A stretch of 5,473 nt of DNA from Bacteroidota bacterium. GTDB lineage: Bacteria; Bacteroidota; Bacteroidia; Cytophagales; Hymenobacteraceae. Below, piece by piece: positions 1 through 5,473 of this stretch. The notes under the pieces are model-generated. The model saw only the letters and a list, made by a program, of their open reading frames with translations, did not search any database and was not told the DNA's origin. The DNA is taken from NCBI GenBank assembly GCA_023424725.1, contig JAFADQ010000160.1, forward strand, positions 1 through 5,473, given 5' to 3'. The position numbers and the translations under genes are program-made. The first letter of the stretch is position 1. Each line of letters starts with the position of its first letter.

Positions 1-2157
1 CAATGCTCCAGGCAATACTGATGCCGTCGTAAGTGCTGGTGCCGCGCCCGATCTCGTCCATTAGCACCAAACTCCGGCCCGAAAGGTTATTAAGGATAGA
101 GGCGGTTTCGGTCATCTCCACCATAAAGGTACTTTCGCCGCGGCTCAGGTTATCGCTGGCGCCTACACGGGTAAAGATCTTATCTACCAAACCAATAGTG
201 GCGCTTTCGGCAGGCACGAAAGAACCGATTTGCGCCATCAGCACGATCAGCGCGGTTTGCCTTAGCAGCGCCGATTTACCCGCCATGTTTGGGCCAGTGA
301 TGATGATGATCTGCTGGTCTTCAGTATCGAGGAAAATATCATTCGGAATGTAGCTCTCCCCTACCGGCAGCTGCTTTTCGATTACCGGGTGGCGGCCTTT
401 TTTGATATCCAGCGTGTAGCTTTCGTCCACCTCGGGTTTTACGTAATTATTGGCGATGGCCACGCGGGCGAAAGCGCTGAGACAATCGGCCTGGGCAAGA
501 ACTTTGGCGTTGGTCTGTATCTGCGGCACAAACTCGGCAGCGGTGGCTACCAGCTCATTGTAAATGCGGGTTTCGATGTCGAACAGCTTGTCTTCGGCAT
601 TTAATATCTGCTCTTCGTATTCCTTCAGCTCAGGTGTGATATAGCGCTCGGCATTAACTAAAGTCTGCTTCCGGATCCAGTCGGCGGGCACTTTGTCTTT
701 GTGCGCGTGGGTAACCTCTAAATAATAACCAAACACCTTATTAAAGGCCACTTTAAGCGAAGAAATACCGGTGTTCTGCGCTTCTTTTTGTTGCAGCTTC
801 AACAAAAAATCTTTTCCCGAAAAAGCGATATTGCGCAAACGGTCCAACTCTTCGTCTACGCCTTCCTGAATCAGGTTGCCCTGGTTGGTAAGCGCGGGCG
901 GATCTTGTTTTAACTTGGTCTGTATTTCGGCGCGGAGCACATCGCAGTCGTTTAGCTGGGTAGCCAGTTTCTGAAGCGGCGCCACGTTGCTTAATGTCAG
1001 CAGATTCTTTATCGGACCGATGGCTTCGAGCGCTTTGGCCAGCTGCACCATTTCGCGCGGATTTATGCGGCGCACGGCAACTTTAGAGATCAATCGCTCG
1101 AGGTCGTTAATCTGCTTGAGCTGCTGCACCGTTAATTCCAGGTGGTCGGGCTGCTGAACAAAGGCCTCTACCACCTGCTGGCGGCGCTGTATCTGCGGCA
1201 CATCTTTCAGGGGCAACACGAGCCATTTTTTCATCAGCCTCGCACCCATCGGTGTAACCGTTTGGTCCAGAATATTGATCAGCGGCACACCTTCCGGATG
1301 CTGGGCATTTACCAGTTCCAGGTTGCGGACGGTAAACCTGTCGAGCCACACATAGCGGTCTTCTTCGAGGCGCGAAATAGTGGCGATATGGCCGATATTT
1401 TTCTGCTGTGCCTCCGAGAGGTAATGCAAAATGGCCCCTGCAGCTATAATTCCCTCGGTCATGCCTTCTATGCCGTAGCCTTTCAGCGTGGCGGTGCGGA
1501 AGTGGCGGGTAAGGGCTTCGTAAGCGAAATCGTAGGCAAAAACCCACTCGTCCAGCGCATACGTTTGCAGGTCTTCGCCGAACAGATCGTTAAATTCGGA
1601 GCGGGCTTTTTTGCAGAACAGCACCTCCGAGGGTTGCAGGCTTTGCAGCAGTTTTTGCAGATAGCTAAGGTCGCCGGTGGAGGTAAAAAATTCGCCGGTG
1701 CTGATGTCGAGAAAGGCGATGCCCATGTACTCGCGGCCGATGTGGATGGCGCAGAGGTAGTTGTTGGTTTTGCGGTCGAGCACCTGGTCGTTAAAGCTCA
1801 CGCCCGGCGTTACCAGCTCGGTTACACCCCGCTTCACGATGCCCTTTACCGATTTCGGGTCTTCGAGCTGCTCGCAAATGGCCACCCGCTGCCCCGCCCG
1901 CACCAGCTTGGGCAAATACGTATCCAGAGAATGGTGCGGAAAACCGGCCAGCTCTATTTCCGAGGCCGAGCCGTTGCCGCGCTTGGTAAGCACAATACCA
2001 GAATCTGCGCGGCCTTAATGGCATCTTCGCCAAAGGTCTCGTAGAAATCGCCGATCCGGAAGAGCAGCAGCGCGCCCGGATGCTGCTGTTTTATGGCAGC
2101 ATATTGCTTCATCACGGGAGTAACTTTGGGCTCTGCAGGTTCTTTGGTGGATTTCAT
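1..2157 (-). CDS. mutS: DNA mismatch repair ATPase MutS, C-terminus off window, apparent frameshift
   Basis: MutS binds mispaired bases and small loops in newly replicated DNA and, using ATP, recruits MutL to start repair in the cytoplasm. Seen here: the ATG at 2157 opens a MutS N-terminus with the mismatch-reading motif GDFYE (Phe38, Glu40). After one lost base is restored near 1998, the frame is open to position 2, giving about 719 residues. It contains LAGFPHHSLDTYLPKLVRAG, the clamp and lever region, Walker A GPNMAGKS (residues ~622-629, positions 272-295) and Walker B LVLMDEIGRGTS (Asp ~701). The family is usually ~850-880 residues, so roughly the last 150 lie beyond the left edge. As written, translation from 2157 stops at 1954 after 67 residues (53 native, 14 aberrant). 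The long intact downstream frame suggests a very recent mutation or a sequencing error. There is no Shine-Dalgarno sequence, as is usual in Bacteroidota. The family call is secure; whether the gene works is not. Confidence 0.95.
1998..1999 (-). other. Apparent -1 frameshift in mutS
   Basis: Upstream of this point the MutS reading frame gives GEDAIKAAQIL. Downstream, the family sequence resumes one frame over as GIVLTKRGNGSASEIELAGF. Adding one G to the GG on the minus strand (CC at 1998-1999 on the plus strand) gives QILGIVLTKRG, the expected continuity in Bacteroidota MutS. The likely event is therefore loss of one base from a GGG run. Without it, the reading frame meets TAG at 1956-1954. 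I see no slippery heptamer that would suggest programmed frameshifting. Confidence 0.85.
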
Positions 2158-2204
2158 GGGCTCGCTTGGGTAATCTGCCGCGCAGTTGTAAGGGCACGGT
2201 TACT

Positions 2205-2212
2205 CAAAATTA
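2205..2212 (-). promoter_or_regulatory. Candidate -7 box for mutS
   Basis: The minus strand reads TAATTTTG, an exact match to the Bacteroidota -7 consensus TAnnTTTG. It lies about 48 bases before the mutS ATG, leaving a short leader. I find no TTG at the usual distance for a -33 element, and the consensus is short enough to occur by chance in AT-rich DNA, so support is limited. Confidence 0.35.
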
Positions 2213-2312
2213 AGAAGATGTGGCGGAATAAGGAGGATTTGAGGGGAAAGGATTTCAAACTAAATTATTCTATAGAGAACAACTGCCTAATAAATTTATT
2301 TCAAGCTTTTAA

Positions 2313-2320
2313 TACCTTTG
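2313..2320 (+). promoter_or_regulatory. Candidate -7 box for the T9SS-secreted propeller gene
   Basis: TACCTTTG matches the Bacteroidota -7 consensus TAnnTTTG and lies about 42 bases before the ATG at 2363, implying a leader of roughly 35 bases. Just upstream, 2289-2300 is a perfect 12-base AT palindrome (AATAAATTTATT), roughly where the spacer and -33 element would be. No clear -33 TTG is visible. The in-frame TTG at 2318 lies inside this box, which argues against its use as a start codon. Confidence 0.4.
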
Positions 2321-2362
2321 ACGAAAACCCAGTATTTTGAATTAGCTTATATTCTTTTGCCC

Positions 2363-4024
2363 ATGAAATTTATTAAGAGTTTTTTCTTCCTGATTATTTT
2401 TCATACTCTAATAATACCCACTTATGCCCAGGCACCTGATTTTATTTGGGTGAATTGGGCAGGTGGTTCAGAAGATGATAATGGCCATCTTATTTCGACG
2501 GACCAATCAGGAAACAACTATACAATTGGAGTGTTTTTTAATAATATTACTTTTGGGTCTTCTACACTAACGACTACCAATTTTTCAGCTTATTTTTTTG
2601 TAAAACATAACTCCGCAGGAAATGTAATCTGGGCTAAAAAAATAGATGATTCAAATATATGGCATATTGAAGAATTAGCCACAGACGCTACAGGTAACTC
2701 TTATATAGTTGGCACATTTTTCAATACGGTAACAATAGAAAATCACACCATAACTAGTAATGGTGCACGCGATTTCTTTATAATAAAAATCAACCCCGCT
2801 GGGGATATTTTATGGGCTAAAAGTGGTGGTGGCGCTAGTGATGATGACGAAGCTCACAATATAATGGTCGATGCAAACAACAATTTGCTCGTTACCGGAA
2901 TATTTACACAACCTATCCAGATCGGTGCCACCTCTTTACCAAGCAACTACCCTGTAAACACATTTTTAGCAAAATTTAACTCAGATGGAAACTTGATTTG
3001 GGTTGAAACTGCCGGAGGTAATAGTATTTCAGGTAAGGTATCATTAAATATTGAAAATAATGGCAACTATTTAGTGGCAGCCTCCTATAGCGGCACATGC
3101 TACTATGATGCTATTTCCTTTAGCCCTAACCTTGGCGGGAGCATTATTGTATCTGCTAAATACAATGCGACAGGGAGCTTTATATGGGCAAAGAAAGTGA
3201 TTACCTCAAATACTAATAATTCAAATTTTAGCTTAGTTGGCATTGATACCGACGATTATGGAAATATTTATTTTGCAGGAGGATTTAATGACTCAATAAA
3301 TTTTTCATCTTCTGCTAACTTTTTTGTTCCATTTAATCAAAGACCAAAAATATTCATATTAAAGCTCAATGAAACAGGTAACTTCATCTGGGCAAAAATG
3401 ACTGGCGGAGAAAATAATTTTGCATCAGGTGGCCTTAGGGACCTTATTGTCAATACTAATGGAAACATTTATTTATTAGGTTGTTTAAATGGTTCTATTA
3501 GCTTTGATACTCTGCAAAACTCCAGTCAAACTTCACAAATTTTTATAGCAAAATACGATTCATATGGGGATATTAATTGGGTTAAATATTCACAAGGGAA
3601 TGGAATCCATATTGCTTGGGCGATTACAATGGATCCCTCAGAGAACATTTATATTACTGGCTGCTTTAAAGAAAACATAACCCTAGATAATATTCCAATA
3701 TCAGGTGGAAACAATTACGACATGTATTTAGCCAAACTCAGCAACAACCCACTCAGCCTCCCCTCCTCCCCAACCACCACCCTCTCCACTTACCCCAACC
3801 CGTTCTCCACCTCTTTCCAAATCTCTCTAACCAGAACGGGGCCTGCTACGGCTACACTAACCGATATGCTGGGCAGACAGGTGCACCGGCAGGCAATTTC
3901 TGTAGAAAGCGGAAGAGAATCTGCTACAGTTACTCCGCCGGCAAATCTGCCATTTGGAATGTATGTGCTGCAAGTAAAAGAAGAAGGAGAGAAATTGCGG
4001 CAGGTAAGGGTTGTGAAGCAGTAA
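2363..4024 (+). CDS. Secreted seven-repeat (probable beta-propeller) protein with T9SS C-terminal sorting domain
   Basis: Predicted exported or surface protein of 553 residues; its ligand or activity is unknown. Residues 1-22 are a signal peptide with a hydrophobic core, probably cleaved after TYA. The body has seven repeats, each marked by a hydrophobic-Trp-Ala/Val motif such as NVIWAKK, DILWAKS or NFIWAKM, with Trp at 29, 90, 151, 213, 275, 343 and 406 (spacing 61-68). Most carry D-x-x-G-N-x-Y-x-x-G-x-F and F-x-x-K-x-x-x-x-G-N/D. This resembles SBBP-type beta-propeller repeats, and seven units fit a closed seven-bladed ring (inference). After a Ser/Pro/Thr linker (~460-475), residues ~476-553 match a T9SS type A sorting domain: STYPNPF, LTDMLGRQV, LPFGMYVLQV and a basic RVVKQ end. 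The start at 2363 was chosen because the signal peptide begins there; an upstream in-frame TTG (2318) overlaps the promoter box. The body is AT-rich, the C-terminal domain is not. A strong terminator follows. Confidence 0.9.
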   Translation: MKFIKSFFFLIIFHTLIIPTYAQAPDFIWVNWAGGSEDDNGHLISTDQSGNNYTIGVFFNNITFGSSTLTTTNFSAYFFVKHNSAGNVIWAKKIDDSNIWHIEELATDATGNSYIVGTFFNTVTIENHTITSNGARDFFIIKINPAGDILWAKSGGGASDDDEAHNIMVDANNNLLVTGIFTQPIQIGATSLPSNYPVNTFLAKFNSDGNLIWVETAGGNSISGKVSLNIENNGNYLVAASYSGTCYYDAISFSPNLGGSIIVSAKYNATGSFIWAKKVITSNTNNSNFSLVGIDTDDYGNIYFAGGFNDSINFSSSANFFVPFNQRPKIFILKLNETGNFIWAKMTGGENNFASGGLRDLIVNTNGNIYLLGCLNGSISFDTLQNSSQTSQIFIAKYDSYGDINWVKYSQGNGIHIAWAITMDPSENIYITGCFKENITLDNIPISGGNNYDMYLAKLSNNPLSLPSSPTTTLSTYPNPFSTSFQISLTRTGPATATLTDMLGRQVHRQAISVESGRESATVTPPANLPFGMYVLQVKEEGEKLRQVRVVKQ

Positions 4025-4044
4025 ATTTGAACTCATTTCACTGT

Positions 4045-4087
4045 AAAAAGAAAGAGGCATCGATCAAATCGATGCCTCTTTCTTTTT
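4045..4087. terminator. Bidirectional rho-independent terminator
   Basis: A perfect 20-bp inverted repeat (4045-4064 with 4068-4087) encloses a 3-base loop. The GC-containing core is GAGGCATCGAT, and the outer arms are A-rich on the left and T-rich on the right, so an RNA from either strand ends in a U-run. It starts 20 bases after the propeller gene stop. It also lies downstream of the minus-strand porQ and DUF433 genes, so it probably separates convergent transcripts. Confidence 0.9.
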
Positions 4088-4095
4088 AACTCCTT

Positions 4096-4137
4096 TTACC
4101 CTGCCACGGCCATATTCTTGCCCGTTACAGCCAAACT
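4096..4137. repeat. 42-bp direct repeat, copy A
   Basis: This copy matches 4540-4581 at 38 of 42 positions without gaps. It contains the arms of an imperfect hairpin (CTGCCACGG at 4101-4109 and CCGTTACAG at 4122-4130), weakened by mismatches relative to copy B. It lies just past the bidirectional terminator, on the downstream side of the DUF433 gene. The base matching the porQ stop codon differs here (CAA where copy B has CTA on the plus strand), so it is not a coding end. Confidence 0.85.
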
Positions 4138-4171
4138 CTTCTGTTTTTCGCCTCTCCGCTAAGAACTTTTT

Positions 4172-4220
4172 TACTGCAAGCCTCCGGGTTTACATTTCCC
4201 AAGCTTAAAAGCTTGCAGTA
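4172..4220. repeat. Inverted repeat with nested palindrome
   Basis: TACTGCAAGC (4172-4181) is exactly complementary to GCTTGCAGTA (4211-4220), a 10-bp stem with a 29-base interior. That interior ends in a second small palindrome, CAAGCT/AGCTTG (4200-4205 with 4210-4215), which overlaps the right arm, so the two pairings compete. It lies downstream of DUF433 on the minus strand and could shape the 3' end of that transcript. No clean T-run follows it on the minus strand, so it is not a typical terminator. Confidence 0.6.
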
Positions 4221-4226
4221 GCGCCA

Positions 4227-4246
4227 GCTTAGCTAAGAAGCTAAGC
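4227..4246. repeat. 8-bp hairpin downstream of the DUF433 gene
   Basis: GCTTAGCT (4227-4234) pairs perfectly with AGCTAAGC (4239-4246) around the four-base loop AAGA. It begins 20 bases past the DUF433 stop on the minus strand and lies next to the inverted repeat at 4172-4220. It may stabilise the 3' end of the mRNA; there is no T-run to make it a terminator. Confidence 0.55.
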
Positions 4247-4266
4247 AGAGAAAAAGCCATTTAATC

Positions 4267-4509
4267 TTATGCTGACAACGGGTAAACCCGCTCCTGCTCT
4301 ACCAGTTGTGAAGCGTATAAAAGGCAGGCATAAATATCGGCTTCTTCCAGTACCGGAAATTCTTCTACCAAATCTTTTATGGTTTGACCGGAAGCCAGCG
4401 CTTTTAATATTTGCTCTACGGTAATTCTCATGCCGCGCACAACCGGTTTGCCCACCATTACGCCGGGAGTAATTGTAATGCGGGAAAGAAGCTGAGATGA
4501 ATTCTCCAT
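4267..4509 (-). CDS. DUF433 family protein, antitoxin-like, apparently without toxin partner
   Basis: Small 80-residue protein of the DUF433 (PF04255) type. The hallmark block is clear: RITITPGVMVGKPVVRGMRI spans residues ~10-29, followed by a helix-turn-helix-like VEQILKALASGQTIKDLVEEF at ~31-51 and DIYACLLYA at ~58-66. Family members are often antitoxins, commonly next to a DUF5615 PIN-like toxin gene. No such toxin follows here: 4088-4266 holds only repeats and a 29-codon ORF (4171-4260) that coincides with the inverted repeats. The length is normal for the family. The ATG at 4509 has no Shine-Dalgarno sequence and no convincing promoter, and porQ ends 66 bases upstream on the same strand, so read-through from porQ is plausible. 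The gene sits between two copies of a 42-bp repeat. DNA-binding or antitoxin activity is inferred from the family only. Confidence 0.9.
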   Translation of the reverse strand: MENSSQLLSRITITPGVMVGKPVVRGMRITVEQILKALASGQTIKDLVEEFPVLEEADIYACLLYASQLVEQERVYPLSA

Positions 4510-4539
4510 GGTATTTATTTGCTGAATTTCAAATCCAGG

Positions 4540-4581
4540 TTACCCTGCAACGGCCATTTTTTTGCCCGTTACAGCCTAACT
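4540..4581. repeat. 42-bp direct repeat, copy B, covering the porQ stop
   Basis: This copy matches 4096-4137 at 38 of 42 positions. It includes the last porQ codon (4579-4581) and stop (4576-4578), then a hairpin starting two bases after the stop on the minus strand: CTGTAACGG (4574-4566) pairs with CCGTTGCAG (4553-4545), nine base pairs including one G-T, around an A-rich loop. It could protect the porQ 3' end or attenuate transcription into DUF433. No T-run follows on the minus strand. Confidence 0.85.
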
Positions 4582-5473
4582 GCCTTCCTCTACCGGAATA
4601 TCGGCTGCTTTCTTTTTGCCTACATTAGCCGACACTGCGATAAAAGTGGTGCTGCCCGCTACATGGTAATAAGCTTTGGTAAAGGCAAACTCAAAGCTTT
4701 TAATCCTTATCAACCCGCCGAAAGAGAGGCCAGCGCCACCTGCCATATCTTCCATACGCAGCTCGCGGCGGCGCAGGTGGTGGTAGCCAACCCTGAAGTT
4801 AATGTTTTTAGAAAGCAGGAATTCGCCGCCCACTACTAAATGCCGCAGCGCTTTGTCGCCGAAGGTTTTCTTTTCTTTTATCTCTTCGTTGTTGGCGCCC
4901 AGTTGGTTGGTTTTCTTGTTCGGGTCGAGGTAAACGATATCGAACTGGTAAAGGCGGTGCGCGGTGAGCGAGAACCGGAGCGGCATGTGCTCGAGCTTGT
5001 AACTCATGCCAAGCTGCGCATCGAAAGGCATGGGCTGCCGCTCGCCGCCATCAAACGTTTTAAAATTATAACCGATATTTTTCAGCACCAGGCCAACCTG
5101 CAAATCGTTTTCGGGGTGCTTAAATATACCGCCCACATCTACCAAACCCGCCATAGACGATTGCCCCGCAATGCTCGATACCGCCAGCTTTGCCGTTGCG
5201 CCTAACGTAAAAACACCTGTAGTTTGCGCGTGCGAAACCTGAAAAGCATAATCTGACGCGCTGAATTCGCCGAGTTGCGCGCCGGTGGCGTCGGTCTCGG
5301 TCATGGTGCCATAATTTATATGGTGCAAGCCAACCGCTATCGGGCCAAATTTATCGGTATCGAAGGTATAGCCAAGTACGTTTTGCCGTACATCTGCCAG
5401 AAACCAGGCGTGGTTAAAGGCGACACGGCCCACCATGTCGTTATTTAAAAGAGCGGGGTTGGCGAAGCTCATG
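4576..5473 (-). CDS. porQ: Type IX secretion system protein PorQ, N-terminus off window
   Basis: PorQ is a predicted outer-membrane beta-barrel protein of the T9SS attachment complex (with PorU, PorV and PorZ), which processes cargo carrying C-terminal sorting domains and anchors it at the cell surface. In the window are 299 codons, mostly amphipathic beta-strand. PorQ-like blocks include FANPALLN (residues 3-10 counted from the Met at 5472), GLHHINYGTMTETDATG (48-64), GEFSASDYAF, LVLKNIGYNF, MPFDAQLGMSYKL and FRVGYHHLRRREL. The family is usually a little over 300 residues, so the missing part is probably the signal peptide and first strands; the Met at 5472 is internal, because the conserved block already begins there. 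The C-terminus ends in a short charged tail. It differs from PorV (longer, other N-terminal motif) and from PorP/SprF. DUF433 lies 66 bases downstream on the same strand. Confidence 0.9.
   Translation of the reverse strand, partial: MSFANPALLNNDMVGRVAFNHAWFLADVRQNVLGYTFDTDKFGPIAVGLHHINYGTMTETDATGAQLGEFSASDYAFQVSHAQTTGVFTLGATAKLAVSSIAGQSSMAGLVDVGGIFKHPENDLQVGLVLKNIGYNFKTFDGGERQPMPFDAQLGMSYKLEHMPLRFSLTAHRLYQFDIVYLDPNKKTNQLGANNEEIKEKKTFGDKALRHLVVGGEFLLSKNINFRVGYHHLRRRELRMEDMAGGAGLSFGGLIRIKSFEFAFTKAYYHVAGSTTFIAVSANVGKKKAADIPVEEGS

Noticed and set aside
1107..1547. 146-codon open frame on the minus strand
   Set aside because: It is out of frame with the MutS reading on the same strand, which is unbroken here; the Arg/Pro/His-rich peptide is typical of a shadow frame.
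1990..2005. Programmed ribosomal frameshifting in mutS
   Set aside because: No slippery heptamer or downstream structure is apparent, mutS is not known to use frameshifting, and one lost G explains the data more simply.
1142..2044. 300-codon open frame on the plus strand
   Set aside because: It runs antisense to a continuous, conserved MutS frame; its length reflects the GC-rich codon pattern of mutS, and the peptide has no recognisable domain.
2318..2362. N-terminal extension of the propeller protein from a TTG start
   Set aside because: The TTG lies within the candidate -7 promoter box, and the extension would bury the signal peptide that begins at the ATG at 2363.
3857..4060. 67-codon minus-strand open frame
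   Set aside because: It runs through the terminator hairpin and antisense to the T9SS sorting domain, and resembles no known protein.
4096..4581. CRISPR-like array
   Set aside because: Only two repeat copies 444 bases apart with a gene between them; no regular spacers and no cas genes.
4519..5205. Two plus-strand open frames of 106 and 121 codons
   Set aside because: Both are antisense to porQ, whose minus-strand frame is continuous and carries the family motifs.

Overview
The window reads as Bacteroidota chromosome, probably order Cytophagales; a Hymenobacteraceae-like host is a guess. The evidence is a Bacteroidota-type MutS, a PorQ-family component of the type IX secretion system (T9SS), a secreted protein with a T9SS C-terminal sorting domain, TAnnTTTG-like -7 promoter boxes, and no clear Shine-Dalgarno sequence before the starts examined.

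Layout: positions 1-2157 (minus) hold the first ~719 codons of mutS, with the C-terminus beyond the left edge. The gene carries one apparent -1 frameshift near 1998-1999; the rest of the frame was read by hand to position 2 and is intact. Positions 2158-2362 are a divergent promoter region. Positions 2363-4024 (plus) encode a 553-residue secreted protein: signal peptide, seven regularly spaced Trp-centred repeats (probable seven-bladed beta-propeller) and a T9SS type A sorting domain. Its repeat body is AT-rich, while the sorting domain has the higher GC of the neighbouring genes. A perfect 20-bp hairpin at 4045-4087 terminates it and can also work in the other direction.

Positions 4088-4266 are non-coding and structured: one copy of a 42-bp direct repeat and two inverted repeats. 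Positions 4267-4509 (minus) encode an 80-residue DUF433 protein, antitoxin-like, without the toxin partner often found with it. The second copy of the 42-bp repeat lies between this gene and porQ and covers the porQ stop codon. Positions 4576-5473 (minus) are porQ, missing its N-terminus at the right edge.

Functionally, porQ and the propeller protein belong to the same export system (machine and cargo), though they are convergent and not an operon. MutS is a housekeeping DNA repair gene. The DUF433 gene lies downstream of porQ on the same strand and may be co-transcribed with it. I found no clearly new multi-gene system. The points most worth checking are the mutS frameshift, the mosaic propeller gene, and the repeat-flanked orphan DUF433 cassette.
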